The position numbers were made by a program, and so were the translations under genes. A model generated the notes under the pieces. That model made no database searches. It was not told where the DNA came from and saw only the letters and a list, made by a program, of their open reading frames with translations. A DNA stretch of 64,000 bases from contig OY282447.1 of assembly GCA_958296165.1 (NCBI GenBank), forward strand, positions 62,001 to 126,000, read 5' to 3'. Of the stretch, positions 31,544-42,000 are shown one piece after another (position 1 is the stretch's first letter; every line of letters begins with the position of its first letter). The stretch comes from an uncultured Pseudomonadales bacterium. GTDB lineage: Bacteria > Pseudomonadota > Gammaproteobacteria > Pseudomonadales > Azotimanducaceae.

Positions 31544-32964
31544 GGGAAGCAGCCGGCGCAGCCGCTCTCCCCCTCCGCCCCACGCATCTTCGCCCCACCC
31601 CTCGCCGCCCCCGCTTCCGGGAGGCGGCTGCGCTGGCGCGTCTCGGCGCACCTATCGCCGCCACCCAGGCCTGCATCATGGGCATGGGCTTCATGGACAC
31701 GGCGATGGCCGGCCACTATGCCTCCGTCCACTTGGCCGGCGTGGCGCTCGGCAGCAACGTGCTGTGGCCGACGTTCCTGCTGCTGAGCGGCTTCACGATG
31801 TCGGTGACGCCCATCGCCGCTCAGCTGGTGGGCGGCGGGCGTACCGGCGAAGCGGGCGCCACGGTGCGCCAAGGCCTGCTTCTTGCGGCTGCCGCCAGCG
31901 TGCCGGCGCTGTTGATCGTCTTCTACGTCGATCCGGTGTTCCGCTGGTTCGGCATCGATCCGGCAGCGGCGCACATCGCTTCGCGCTATCTTCATGCGGC
32001 CGGTTTCGGGCTACCGGCAGGCCTTTGCTACATTCTGCTGCGCGGTGCATCCGAAGGGCTTGGACACACCGTTGGCCCGATGCTGATTGCGGCGCTGGCG
32101 TTGGTGTTGAACGCGCTGCTCAACTACACGCTGGTGTACGGGGCGTTTGGCGCACCCGAACTCGGCGGCGAAGGCTGCGGCTGGGCGACCGCCATCGTCA
32201 TGTGGTTCGAGCTAGGCGCCATCGTGCTGCTGGCTCGGCGCCCGTATTTCCGCGCGACCGGCCTCTGGGCGCGCTTCGACGCACCGAGTTGGCGGCAGAT
32301 GCGCCACATCCTCAAAGTCGGCGTGCCTATCGGCCTTTCTTCGTTCGTGGGCATGGCGCTGTTCACCAGCATTGGATTCATGGTGGCGAGCCTAGGCGTG
32401 AATCCGCTGGCTGCGCACACCATCGCCGGGCACATCAACTGGGCGACCTTCGTGATCCCGATGTCGTTGGGCACTGCCGCTGGCATCCGCATTGGCTTCT
32501 ACGTCGGCGGCGGCAACTACGCGGCTGCGGCGAAGGTGGCACGAACCGCGTTCCTGATCTCTCTCGGCTACGCGGTGGCCGTTAGCGTGTTGCTGGTGCT
32601 GCTGCGCGAACACGTGGTGGCCATCTACAGCAACGATCAAGCCGTAACCGGGTTGGCCGCCACGCTGATCTTCGTCATCGCCTTCTATCAGGTATTCGAC
32701 GACACGCAAGGCACGATGGCCGGCGCCCTGCGCGGCTACAAGGACACACGCGCCCCGATGATCTACTCGCTGCTGGGCTACTGGGCGTTGGCCCTGCCGC
32801 TCGGCTGGATGCTGGGCTTCGGCCTGTGGGGATTGCCGAACTTGGGCGTTTTCGGGTTCTGGGTCGCGCTCTCGGTGGGGCTGGCGGCGGTGGCCGTGGC
32901 GATGGGCGTGCGCCTGTACCGCACCAGCCGCAACCCGGAGCGCATCGCTCGGCTATCCCGGTGA
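31540..32964 (+). CDS. MATE-family multidrug exporter
   Basis: 474 residues, about 12 helices in two halves. Recognisable MATE features include A-P-I-A-A-T-Q near the first helix, M-D-T-A-M-A-G-H-Y, A-A-Q-L-V-G and, in the second half, V-P-I-G-L-S-S-F and F-D-D-T-Q-G-T-M-A-G-A-L-R-G-Y-K-D-T. Such pumps use Na+ or H+ to expel cationic compounds; NorM is the nearest well-known relative. The TTG start overlaps the stop of the GFA gene. The 3' end overlaps the convergent ferredoxin gene by 12 bp. Confidence 0.9.
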   Translation: MREAAGAAALPLRPTHLRPTPRRPRFREAAALARLGAPIAATQACIMGMGFMDTAMAGHYASVHLAGVALGSNVLWPTFLLLSGFTMSVTPIAAQLVGGGRTGEAGATVRQGLLLAAAASVPALLIVFYVDPVFRWFGIDPAAAHIASRYLHAAGFGLPAGLCYILLRGASEGLGHTVGPMLIAALALVLNALLNYTLVYGAFGAPELGGEGCGWATAIVMWFELGAIVLLARRPYFRATGLWARFDAPSWRQMRHILKVGVPIGLSSFVGMALFTSIGFMVASLGVNPLAAHTIAGHINWATFVIPMSLGTAAGIRIGFYVGGGNYAAAAKVARTAFLISLGYAVAVSVLLVLLREHVVAIYSNDQAVTGLAATLIFVIAFYQVFDDTQGTMAGALRGYKDTRAPMIYSLLGYWALALPLGWMLGFGLWGLPNLGVFGFWVALSVGLAAVAVAMGVRLYRTSRNPERIARLSR

Positions 32965-33276
32965 AAGGCTCGGCAGATGGACGATCAGCCCGTCGAGGTC
33001 GTCGCGCAATACGATCTGGCAGGTTAGGCGGCTGTGCCCTTCGCGGCCAGGCGTGAACTCCAGAATGTCGTGCTCATCGCCCTGCGCTGCGCCCACCTGC
33101 GCGAACCAGCGCGCATCGACCACGGCGTGGCAAGTGGAACAGGTACAGCCGCCGCCGCATTGCGCTCGTATGCCCGCCACGCCATTGTCTACCGCGCAAT
33201 CCATGACGGTGTGGCCAGCGGGCGCCGCGTGGGCTTCGCGGCGGCCGTCCGGTTGCACGAAAACAACGGTAGGCAT
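32953..33276 (-). CDS. 2Fe-2S ferredoxin, adrenodoxin/Isc type
   Basis: 107 residues from ATG 33276. The cluster ligands follow the vertebrate-type spacing C-x5-C-x2-C (Q-C-G-G-G-C-T-C-S-T-C-H) and a distant Cys in L-T-C-Q-I. The end D-D-L-D-G-L-I-V-H-L-P is typical of this group, which delivers electrons to P450s and dioxygenases or takes part in Fe-S assembly. No isc genes or P450 lie beside it, so the electron partner is unknown. Confidence 0.85.
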   Translation of the reverse strand: MPTVVFVQPDGRREAHAAPAGHTVMDCAVDNGVAGIRAQCGGGCTCSTCHAVVDARWFAQVGAAQGDEHDILEFTPGREGHSRLTCQIVLRDDLDGLIVHLPSLSPG

Positions 33277-33439
33277 TAGCGTCGCCGACGGCCGTGAGCC
33301 GCGAGTGCCGCCGTCGTCGACATGCTTTCTTCCTCGCCGCTTCGGCCGCTTCTGACCCTCATGGTACGACAAGCTGGCGAAATCCGGCTAGTGCCGCGCT
33401 GCGCAAGCCGCTAATATCTCGCCTTTCGCGGACGGACCG

Positions 33440-34045
33440 TTGCCGTTGATCGTCATTGGCCTAACCGGCGGCATCGCCTCCGGCAAATCCACTGCTGCCA
33501 GGCATTTGGCGGAGCGCGGCGCCGTGGTGATAGACGCCGACAAGCTCGGCCACCGCGCCTACGAGCCGGATCGGCCCGCCTTCGCCCAAGTCGTGGCGAC
33601 GTTCGGCGACGACGTGATAGGCGCGGATGGCGGCATCGATCGCAGGGCGCTCGGCACCAAGGTATTCGGCGACCCGGCGCAACTGAAGCGGCTAACAGAC
33701 ATCGTCTGGCCACAGATACTCGTTCTCGCCAAGGAGGAGATCGCCGCTGCGCAGAAGAGCGGCGCAAAGGTGGCCGTGCTGGAAGCGGCGGTGCTGCTGG
33801 AAGCCGGCTGGCAGCGCGAAGTGGACGAAGTGTGGGCCGTAACGTTGGCGCCGGCGGTTGCCGTGGCACGAGCCGCGGCGCGCGACGGCGTAGACGCCGC
33901 AGCCGTGCAGGCACGCATCGACGCCCAGCTCTCCAATGCCGAACGCGCTGCCCATGCCGGCACGGTGATCGACAATTCCGGCAGCGAAGCCGAACTCTTC
34001 GCCAAGCTGGATGCCGAGTGGCAGCGCTTGCAGGAGGCCGCGTAA
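33440..34045 (+). CDS. coaE: Dephospho-CoA kinase
   Basis: 201 residues from a TTG start. The last step of coenzyme A synthesis, ATP-dependent 3'-phosphorylation of dephospho-CoA. The P-loop G-L-T-G-G-I-A-S-G-K-S-T is at residues 7-18, followed by V-I-D-A-D-K-L-G-H and V-L-E-A-A-V-L-L-E-A-G-W, the family hallmarks, and Q-L-S-N-A-E-R. Length is normal. One base separates its stop from the next gene's GTG start. Confidence 0.95.
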   Translation: MPLIVIGLTGGIASGKSTAARHLAERGAVVIDADKLGHRAYEPDRPAFAQVVATFGDDVIGADGGIDRRALGTKVFGDPAQLKRLTDIVWPQILVLAKEEIAAAQKSGAKVAVLEAAVLLEAGWQREVDEVWAVTLAPAVAVARAAARDGVDAAAVQARIDAQLSNAERAAHAGTVIDNSGSEAELFAKLDAEWQRLQEAA

Positions 34046-34046
34046 G

Positions 34047-34676
34047 GTGATTCTCGATCTGCACACACATTCCATCAAGTCCGACGACGGTCGCGCCAAG
34101 GTGCGGAACTACTGCCAGTGGATACGTACTCGCGGCATCCCGATCGACGGCTTCGTACTCACCGAACACCGTCAGTTCGACTTCGATTCCGATTACAGCG
34201 AACTGGCCAGGAAGCACGAGCTGGTGATCCTCAAAGGCGCGGAAGTGGAAACCGAATACGGCCACGTGCTGGTGTTCGGCGTGACCGAGGGACTCTACGA
34301 GTGCTTCGACTTCACGCGCATCGGCCTGCGCTTGGAGGAGGTGATCGAGCACTGCAACGCCCACAACGCCATCGCCGCGCCCTGCCACCCCGGCCGCCCG
34401 CGCGTGGGGATGTCCGCGCACCTCGAAGAACACGGCGTGCCGAAGGGCGTGCGCATCGTGGAAATCCACAACGGCGGCAGCCGCGCCGATGAAGATGCAG
34501 TGGCCGCGGCAATGGCCGAAGAACTCGGCTACCTAGGGATAGGCGGCAGCGATTCGCACATTGTCAGCCACATCGGCCGCTGCGCCACCGAGTTTCCGTT
34601 CCCCGTGCATACCGAAGCGGAACTCGTGGAAGCGCTCAGAGCGGAACAGTTCCGCGCCATACCCAGAGCAAGTTGA
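34047..34676 (+). CDS. PHP-domain metal-dependent phosphoesterase
   Basis: 209 residues from GTG 34047 with AGGAG about ten bases upstream. PHP motifs are in order: L-D-L-H-T-H-S (H-x-H), L-T-E-H, G-A-E-V-E-T, A-P-C-H-P-G and G-S-D-S-H. These bind a trinuclear metal site and hydrolyse phosphoesters. The substrate is unknown. It is tightly linked to coaE, though no functional connection is established. Confidence 0.85.
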   Translation: MILDLHTHSIKSDDGRAKVRNYCQWIRTRGIPIDGFVLTEHRQFDFDSDYSELARKHELVILKGAEVETEYGHVLVFGVTEGLYECFDFTRIGLRLEEVIEHCNAHNAIAAPCHPGRPRVGMSAHLEEHGVPKGVRIVEIHNGGSRADEDAVAAAMAEELGYLGIGGSDSHIVSHIGRCATEFPFPVHTEAELVEALRAEQFRAIPRAS

Positions 34677-34697
34677 ACCAACCATCAAGGAGCCCAC

Positions 34698-35162
34698 ATG
34701 GCTGAACAGGAGGCCGTCGACCAAGACATCCTGGATCTGCGCGAGCAGTTCCTGAACCGCGAGTTCGACGAGGTGACGTTCGAGATCGACGGCGCCCGCT
34801 TCGCCGAATACGCCAAAGTGTGCGGCGAAACCGCGCCGCGCTTCATAGACCGGAACAACCCGGATTTCCAGGCGCCGCCCACCTACGTTTCCACGCTGGT
34901 AGGCGGACGCAGCATGCCGCCGGACTTCCCGAATCTAGGCGGCATGGGCATGGACGCCGGCAAGTCCGTGCAGTGGAAAGCGCCGGTGCGCGACGGCGCC
35001 ACCCTGACCGGGCGCAGCCACCTGCACGACATCTACACCAAGACCGGCCGTTCCGGGCGCATGGTGTTCCTGGTCACGCGCATGGAGCTCTACGACGAAG
35101 CCGGCACCCACGTTGCCAACGCCGACACCAGAACCGTGATCCGCGAGCGCATCCAACGATGA
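34698..35162 (+). CDS. MaoC-type dehydratase, N-terminal-like hot-dog protein
   Basis: 154 residues, hot-dog fold. F-E-I-D-G-A-R-F-A-E-Y-A-K-V-C-G-E-T and A-P-P-T-Y-V match the MaoC_dehydrat_N (FAS1-type) half, which lacks the catalytic Asp-His pair and pairs with an active half. That active half is the next gene, coupled by an ATGA overlap. Together they should form a heterodimeric enoyl-CoA hydratase acting in acyl-CoA metabolism. Confidence 0.8.
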   Translation: MAEQEAVDQDILDLREQFLNREFDEVTFEIDGARFAEYAKVCGETAPRFIDRNNPDFQAPPTYVSTLVGGRSMPPDFPNLGGMGMDAGKSVQWKAPVRDGATLTGRSHLHDIYTKTGRSGRMVFLVTRMELYDEAGTHVANADTRTVIRERIQR

Positions 35163-35578
35163 GCACCGTCAAGACCATCGCCGACGTCGAGTTCGGCGGC
35201 GAACTGCCCAGCTTCAAGCCCGATACCAGCATCGACGCAACGCGCCGCTTCGGCAAATACGTCGGCTGGGACTCGCCGCGTTTCACCGATCACGAAGGTG
35301 CCCGCAAGGAGGGTCTGCCGGGTGCGATCGTGCCCGGCGTGATGAGCCAAGGATTCTTGGGCGCCATGATCCACCGCTGGGCGCCGGATGCGGAGATCGT
35401 CGCCATCGATACGATATTCCGCGCACCCGTGCTGGTGGATCAACCGCACAGCATCACCGGCGTGGTAACCGACGTGGACGAAGACGCCAGCACCGTCGAG
35501 ATCGACATTACCGTTACCAACGAGGCGGGCGAAACCCGCGTTTTCGGCACCGCCACCGCGAAGCTGCCGAACGGCTGA
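35159..35578 (+). CDS. MaoC-type dehydratase, catalytic-like hot-dog protein
   Basis: 139 residues. The hydratase-2 region reads F-T-D-H-E-G-A-R-K-E-G-L-P-G-A-I-V-P-G-V-type, with the central hot-dog helix G-V-M-S-Q-G-F-L-G-A. The usual D-x-N-P-x-H motif is altered to D-S-P-R-F-T-D-H-E, so the exact catalytic residues are uncertain. ATGA coupling to the previous gene supports a two-subunit hydratase. Confidence 0.75.
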   Translation: MSTVKTIADVEFGGELPSFKPDTSIDATRRFGKYVGWDSPRFTDHEGARKEGLPGAIVPGVMSQGFLGAMIHRWAPDAEIVAIDTIFRAPVLVDQPHSITGVVTDVDEDASTVEIDITVTNEAGETRVFGTATAKLPNG

Positions 35579-35612
35579 GCAAGAGCCCGTTCGGCTTCGA
35601 CGGGCTATGTGG

Positions 35613-36662
35613 CTATGCATAGCGGTACGGCCTGCCGGCCTTGTCCATCTCCGCGTTGTAGTCGCGCAGGATCTTCACAACCCGGGCGTTGCGCGGGCTG
35701 ATCTCGGCGATCTCGTTCCAGAAGTCTCGCGCCTCGGCTTCGACGGTGGCCCACTCATCGTCTGGGATGGTGGTGAGCGCCAGCTTGGTGCCGGTGACGC
35801 GCAGCTTCGCCTCGCCGCCCCAATACCAGTGCTGGCGGTAGTAGTGGGAGCTGTCCATGCATAGGCGGAACAACTCCTTTAGGTGATCGGGCAAGGCATT
35901 CCACTTGTCTGCATTGGCGAAGTACGAACCGCACCAGGCGCCGGAGATGTTGTTGGTGAGGAAGTAGTTGGTCACGTCCGCCCAACCCACGGTGTAGTCC
36001 TCGGTGATGCCAGACCAGGCGATGCCATCGAGTTCGCCGGTTTGCACGGCCACTTCCACGTCTTCCCAAGGCAGGCTCACCGGCACCACGCCGAGCCGCG
36101 CGAGAAAGCGGCCGGCGGTGGGGAAGGTGAATATGCGCAGGCCCTTGAAGTCCGCAACGCTGCGGATTGGCTCGACGGTGTTGAAGTGGCAGGGATCCCA
36201 CGCCCCGGCGGAGAGCCACGTGACGCCTTCGATCTCGCCGTATGCCTCCGCCCAGATGTCGTTCAACCCCCATTGGTGGAACAGCACCGGCACGTCCAGG
36301 CTGTAGCGGCAGGCGAACGGGAAATAGCCGCCGAATACGGAGATGTCCACCGGCGCGGCGATGGAATCGTCATCCGACTGTACGGCGTCGATCGTGCCCC
36401 GCTGCAAGGCTCGGAACAGTTCGCCGGTGGGCACCAGCTGATCGGCGTAGTAGAGCTCGATTTCCATTTCGCCATTGGCCACCTTGTTGAAGGCGTCGAT
36501 AGACGGCTTGATGACGTGCGCCGCCAGCGCCGGGCCAGCATAGGTTTGCAGCCGCCACTTGATGGTCGTCTTGGGCTGCGCGTGAACCGCTGGCGCTGCC
36601 AGTACCGCGCCAGCGGCACCAGCTGCTCCCACGGTTTTCAGCAGGTCGCGTCTGTTGGCCAT
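35613..36662 (-). CDS. TRAP transporter substrate-binding protein, DctP type
   Basis: 349 residues with a Tat-like signal (N-R-R-D-L-L-K-T-V-G) and cleavage near A-V-H-A-Q, so it folds before export. The TRAP fold is marked by F-N-K-V-A-N-G-E-M-E-I-E-L-Y-Y-A-D-Q-L-V, A-L-Q-R-G-T-I-D-A-V and L-R-I-F-T-F-P-T. The Trp-rich second half belongs to the mannitol/chloroaromatic or alpha-keto-acid group of DctP proteins. No permease genes are next to it; a DctQM pair lies 14 kb away at 50445-52290. GGAGAGGAG precedes the ATG. Confidence 0.9.
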   Translation of the reverse strand: MANRRDLLKTVGAAGAAGAVLAAPAVHAQPKTTIKWRLQTYAGPALAAHVIKPSIDAFNKVANGEMEIELYYADQLVPTGELFRALQRGTIDAVQSDDDSIAAPVDISVFGGYFPFACRYSLDVPVLFHQWGLNDIWAEAYGEIEGVTWLSAGAWDPCHFNTVEPIRSVADFKGLRIFTFPTAGRFLARLGVVPVSLPWEDVEVAVQTGELDGIAWSGITEDYTVGWADVTNYFLTNNISGAWCGSYFANADKWNALPDHLKELFRLCMDSSHYYRQHWYWGGEAKLRVTGTKLALTTIPDDEWATVEAEARDFWNEIAEISPRNARVVKILRDYNAEMDKAGRPYRYA

Positions 36663-36785
36663 GCGAATCTCCTCTCCATCCCGAAGCGTGAACGAGCGTC
36701 GATCATAGCCGCGTTCGCGGCGCCGCGGCGATGTCTAACCACAAAAACAGACACACCTTGCTACTGCATCCATTTGGGAGCATAG

Positions 36786-36826
36786 TCCGAGTTGGCTGAA
36801 CTAATTCGGAGTTGATTCCGACTTGG
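36786..36826. repeat. Short repeats before the DUF4143-type ATPase gene
   Basis: TCCGAGTTGG, TCGGAGTTGA and TCCGACTTGG occur at 36786, 36806 and 36817, the last covering the TTG start. They may be operator half-sites for self-regulation, as with the Fic gene, but the words are short. Confidence 0.3.
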
Positions 36827-37989
36827 CGCTCTACGAGCGCTTACCGTCCATAGACTTGCCGGCTGGTCAATCCGCCTTTCTGTGGGGGCCGCGCAAGACC
36901 GGAAAGTCGACCCTGCTGCGCCTGCGCTTCCCGGCCGCGGCCCGCTTCGACTTGCTCGACACCCGCCTCATGCTAGAGCTCACGCGAGCGCCGTGGCGGC
37001 TGCGAGAGCAGGCGCGAGCCTTGGACGACGCCGCCCGCGCCCAGCCCATCGTGATCGACGAAGTGCAGAAAGTGCCTGCGTTGCTAGACGAAGTGCATGG
37101 TCTGATCGAGAGCGACGGTTTGCGCTTTGTTCTGTGCGGTTCGAGCGTGCGCAAGCTCAAGCGCGGCCAAGCCAATCTGCTCGGCGGTCGGGCTTGGCGA
37201 TTCGCCCTGCATCCCCTTGCCTGGCCCGAGGTGCCGGATTTCGACCTCTTGCGGGCAATGAACCACGGCTTAGTGCCAGCGCACTACGGGGCCGCCAACC
37301 ACAGACGCGCCTTGGCCGGATATGTGGACGACTACCTCAAGGAGGAGGTGTTCGACGAGGGCTTGACGCGAAACGTCGCCGCCTTCGCCCGGTTCTTTGA
37401 CGCTCTGGCGTTCAGCCACGGCGAACTCTTGAACTTCGCCAGCATCGGGCGTGACTGCGGCGTGGATTCCAAGACGGTGCGCGAGTACTTCCAGATTCTC
37501 GTCGACACGCTGCTTGGCGTGTTCGTGGAACCATTCGCCCGCCGCCGCTCGCGCGCCATCATCGGCAGAGCGCCGAAGTTCTATTTGTTCGACGTTGGCG
37601 TGGCCGGGCACTTGGCGGGCCGTCGCCTTGTACGGGCGGCCGGGCCGGAGTTCGGACGCGCGTTAGAGCACTTCGTGCTGATGGAGCTGCTCGCCTACCG
37701 CAGCTACCGCGAGTTGGATTTCCCGATCCGCTTCTGGCGTACCAAGTCCGGCTTGGAATGCGACTTCGTGCTCGGCCGGGACGGTACCGTGGCCGTTGAA
37801 GTAAAGGGCACGGACAACGTCCGGCCGCGCGATCTCAAGGGCTTGACCGCGTATATGGACGAACATCGGCCGCGCCTCGCCATCGTCGTCTCCAACGAGC
37901 CGGCGCCCAGACGCACCGCGGCGGGGATTTGGCTGCTGCCTTGGCGAGAGTTCCTCGAACGGCTATGGGATGACCAGATCGTCGAGTGA
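36823..37989 (+). CDS. AAA ATPase with DUF4143 domain
   Basis: 388 residues from TTG. The Walker A motif is W-G-P-R-K-T-G-K-S-T and Walker B is I-V-I-D-E-V-Q-K-V-P; C-G-S-S-V-R-K provides the sensor. The C-terminal DUF4143 region (K-F-Y-L-F-D-V-G-V-A-G-H-L, then F-W-R-T-K-S-G-L-E-C-D-F-V and V-E-V-K-G) is a PD-(D/E)XK-like fold. These ATPases are common singletons of unclear role, sometimes grouped with toxin-antitoxin or DNA-processing genes. Short repeats overlap its start. Confidence 0.85.
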   Translation: MALYERLPSIDLPAGQSAFLWGPRKTGKSTLLRLRFPAAARFDLLDTRLMLELTRAPWRLREQARALDDAARAQPIVIDEVQKVPALLDEVHGLIESDGLRFVLCGSSVRKLKRGQANLLGGRAWRFALHPLAWPEVPDFDLLRAMNHGLVPAHYGAANHRRALAGYVDDYLKEEVFDEGLTRNVAAFARFFDALAFSHGELLNFASIGRDCGVDSKTVREYFQILVDTLLGVFVEPFARRRSRAIIGRAPKFYLFDVGVAGHLAGRRLVRAAGPEFGRALEHFVLMELLAYRSYRELDFPIRFWRTKSGLECDFVLGRDGTVAVEVKGTDNVRPRDLKGLTAYMDEHRPRLAIVVSNEPAPRRTAAGIWLLPWREFLERLWDDQIVE

Positions 37990-38024
37990 ACCTAGCGAGT
38001 CGTCCGCCCTTCGCGCTCGGCACG

Positions 38025-38828
38025 TCAAGGCGGGTACTCGTTGAACATCGATGTGCGCCCGCCGTCCACTACCAAGTCGTGGCTGTTCACGAAGCGGCCC
38101 TCGTCGCTGGCCAGATAGAGCGCGGCGGTGGCGATGTCCCATGCAAGGCCGGATTTCTTGAGCGGATTGGCCTTCGCCAAGTTGCCTTGCAGCTTGGTCA
38201 TCTTGCGCGCGTTCTCCGCCTCCGGCAGCGTATTGGCGCGCGCCGAGCCGCCCCAGAAGATCGGCGTGGCGATGGCGCCGGGCGAGATCACGTTAACGCG
38301 AATGCCCTGCGGGCCGAGATCGGTTCCGGCGAGCTTCGAGTAGTGGGTGAGCGCGGCCTTGACCGCGGAGTAGAGGATGTTGCCCTGCAAGTGGCGGATG
38401 GCGGCGATGCTGGAGTTGTTGATGATCGAACCGCCGCCGCTGGCCAGCATGTGCGGCACCGCGTACTTCATGCCCAGCACAACGCTCGTGAACAGTAGCT
38501 TCACGCCGTAGTCGATGTTCTGCGCGGTGATGTCGGCGACGTTGCCGGGCGTCGGGCCGCCGGCGTTGTTGAACAGCACGTCCAAGCGCCCGAAGCGTTC
38601 GGCTGCAGCGTCGATCACGCGGCGCACGTCATCTTCGACCAAGACGTCCTGATGCTCGAAGATCACGCTGCTGCCGAGCCGCTCGGCAAGGGCCTGGCCT
38701 TTCTCCGTGGATCGGCCGGAGATCACCACCTTGGCGCCCTCGGCGGCAAATAGCTCTGCGGTGGCGGCACCGATGCCGCTGGTGCCGCCGGTGATGACGG
38801 CGACCTTGTCTTGCAGGCGATTGCCCAT
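38025..38828 (-). CDS. Short-chain dehydrogenase/reductase
   Basis: 267 residues from ATG 38828, with AAGGGGAA upstream. Classical SDR motifs: T-G-G-T-S-G-I-G (NAD(P) binding), F-N-N-A-G, N-N-S-S-I-A-A (catalytic Ser), Y-S-A-V-K (catalytic Tyr and Lys) and S-P-G-A-I-A-T-P. It oxidises or reduces an alcohol or ketone; the substrate is not predictable. Divergent from the RND pump. Confidence 0.9.
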   Translation of the reverse strand: MGNRLQDKVAVITGGTSGIGAATAELFAAEGAKVVISGRSTEKGQALAERLGSSVIFEHQDVLVEDDVRRVIDAAAERFGRLDVLFNNAGGPTPGNVADITAQNIDYGVKLLFTSVVLGMKYAVPHMLASGGGSIINNSSIAAIRHLQGNILYSAVKAALTHYSKLAGTDLGPQGIRVNVISPGAIATPIFWGGSARANTLPEAENARKMTKLQGNLAKANPLKKSGLAWDIATAALYLASDEGRFVNSHDLVVDGGRTSMFNEYPP

Positions 38829-39046
38829 TTGCAGTTCCCCTTCTGGAAGTGGCGGTGGCAGTTGAGTGGTAGTCGAGAAGTGTCGAGAAGCGCGAGTGCG
38901 CGGTTTCGCCAAACTATAGCGCGGCTGACCGTAGCGTTGCACGGACGTAGGCAGTTCAGTAGCCAACAGCCCAAAGGATTCAGTGACTTGCGAACTTGGC
39001 ACGAAAGATGCCGGGCTTCGATAAGGAAGAACGGCGCATCCGCTCC

Positions 39047-42000
39047 ATGAAGCTCGTCCACATCTTCGTAGAACATCGATTAGCCGCCAACCTAGGCATG
39101 GTGCTGATGGTACTCGCCGGAGTCTGGGCGATCACGCAGATCAGGGTGCAGCTCAATCCCAGCCAGTCGCGCCCCTACATCAACACCAGCATCGCGTGGC
39201 GCGGCGCCAGCGCGGAAGACGTGGAAAAGCTGATCACAACGCCGCTGGAGCAGCAACTCAAGACCGTGCCGGACGTCAAGTCCGTGTGGAGCGTCAGCCG
39301 CGACACCGCATCGTTCGTGGAAGTGGAAGTGGAGCCGGACGCGGACGTGCAAGATACGGTGGATCGCATCAAGCAGACCGTGGCGCAGATCCGCAGCTTC
39401 CCGGCCGAGATCGAGCCGCCAGACGTGTATGCGTTGCGCCAGCGCGAGCTGGTGGCTGCCGTGCTGCTCACCGGCAGCGGCGACTTGGGCGAGCTCATCC
39501 CGCTGGCGCGGCAGATGCAGAACGAACTGCTCGGCCGCGGCATCGACATGGTGGAGTTCAGCGGCCTTCCAAGCCAGGAAATCGCCATCCAGGTAGACAG
39601 CCTTACGCTGTTCGAGCTCGGCCTCTCGTTCGACGAACTGGGCGTGCAGCTTGCCCGCCTCTCCACGGACGCGCCCGGCGGCACGATCGGCGCTGGCGCG
39701 CTGTCGCGCCAACTGCGCGGCATGGATCAGCGGCGCGGCACGGACGACTTCGAGAATCTGCCGATCACCACCGTCTCCGGCGCATTGGTGCGCTTGGGCG
39801 ACATCGCTCGGGTCGAGCGCCGGGCACTGGTGGATCAACCCTACATGACGGTTGCCGGCAAACCCGCCATCGCGCTGTTCGTGCGCCGCGACATGGAAAC
39901 GGATTCGCTCCAGGCCGCCGGCAATCTCAATGCCTATCTGGACGCCAAGCGGCCGACCCTGCCGGAAGGAGTGGAACTGAACATCTTTCTGGAGGCTTGG
40001 GCGTTCATCCGAGAAGAGCTGGAACTGATCGTCGGCAACGGCCTGACCGGCCTCGTGTTGGTCATCGTCGCGTTGGTGGTCTTCCTGCGCGCCATGCCTG
40101 CGTTCTGGGTGACGGTAGGCATTCCGGTCACCTTCATGGCGGCGCTGCTCGGCTTCTACTGGCTGGGCGGCACGATCAACGCCATCAGCCTGATCGGCTG
40201 CGTGATGGCGCTCGGCATCGTCGTCGACGATGCCATCGTCGTTGGCGAGGAATCGCTCACCCAGTTCGATGCTGGCAAGTCGCCGGCGGATGCCGCGCGC
40301 GGCGGCGCAGCGCGAATGCTCGCGCCGGTGGTGGCGTCTTCGCTCACTACGCTGTGCGCCTTTTCGCCTTTGATGATCGCGGACGATGCGCCCGTGAAGG
40401 AAATCGCCTTGGTCATGCTGGTGGTGATCGCGGCTTCCTTGATCGAGTGCTTCCTGATCCTGCCCGGCCACTTGCGGCACGCCTTCGAACGCGCGGCGCG
40501 CCGCCCGCCCAGTCGGTTCCGGCAACGCTTCGACGCCGGCTTCGCCCACTTTCGCGAAGAGCTCTTCCGGCCCTTGGTGCGGCACGCCATCGCCAACCGT
40601 GGCCTGGTGGTGGCGGCGGCGGCCGGCATGTTCCTCATCATGCTCTTGGTTTGGCTCACCGGCTGGCTGAAGATGGAGCTCAACCTAAATTTGGACTTCG
40701 AGGAAGTGCGCGCCGACATGCGCTTCGTATCCGGCTCGCCGCACGCGGAAAAGCAGGCATTCTTGACGCACTTGGAGCAAGCGCTCGGCGAAACGGACGC
40801 CGCCTACGGTGGCGGCAACTTGGTCAACCACGTCGTCACGGTGAATGCCGCCAGCCTCGACAACGAGTTCAAGGTCGGTGCGCAATTCGCCCACATCCGC
40901 GTGGAACTCGTGTCGCCGGAGAAGCGCCAACTCTCGGCGGATGAGTTCTCGGCGCGGTGGCTTGAGAGGGTGCAGCGCGCGCCGGTGGTGGACGCGCTGA
41001 ACATTGCTCGGCAACGCAGCTGGTCTTCGGACTTCTCGATCTTGCTCAAAGGCACCGATGCCGCCACGCTCAAACAGGCGGCCGACGAAGTGAGCGCAGA
41101 GTTGGTGACGCTCGAAGGGGTCTCGAACGTGCGCGACAACCTGCCGTGGGGCAAGGATCAGTGGGTGCTGAGCCTAACCACCGCCGGCCGGGCGCTCGGG
41201 CTCTCCACCGGCGATCTAGGTCGCCAGCTGCGCGCTGCCTACGACGGGCGCCGCATCCAGATATTCCAAGACCGCGACACCGAGCTGGAGGTGCGCCTGA
41301 TGCTGCCGGAGGCCGAACGCACCGATCTGTCGCGCATTGGCCAGTTCCCCGTGAAGGCGCCCGGCGGCGAGATGGTGCCGCTCGCCAGCGTCGCCGACAT
41401 CGAGGCGCGGCGCGGCATCGACGCCATTCGGCACCACAACACCCAGCGCACGCTCAGCATCCGTGGCGACGTGGACTTCGACGTGATCGCCGGGCGCGAA
41501 GTGGTGGCGTACTTCAACGAGCACATCCGCGACGCAGTGATGCAAAAGTACGGCGTGACCACCGGCCTGGATGGGCTGAGCCAGGCCGAGGACGAGGCCG
41601 CGGACGACTTCCTGATTCAATTCTTCATCGCCCTGGCGCTTATCTACATCGTGCTGGCGTGGGTGTTCGCGTCCTGGAGCTGGCCGCTGGCGGTGATGGC
41701 GGCGATTCCGCTGGGACTGACCGGCGCACTGCTCGGCCACGTTCTGCTCGGCCTGCACATCAATCCCATGTCGCTGCTCGGCCTGTTCACGCTCACCGGC
41801 ATCATCGTCAACGATTCGATCATCCTGGTGAGCGCCTACAAACGCCTGGCCGCGGATGGCGTGGCGCCGCAACAGGCCATCGAGGATGCTGTCTGCCTGC
41901 GCCTGCGCGCCGTCGTTCTCACTTCGGTTACCACCATGGCCGGGCTGATCCCGCTGATGCTGGAGCAGGCGCCCATCGGCGCGATGTTCAAGCCTTTGGC

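Noticed and set aside
36786-36826. Short repeats as a proven operator
   Set aside because: Words are only ten bases with mismatches; listed as a low-confidence repeat rather than a regulatory finding.
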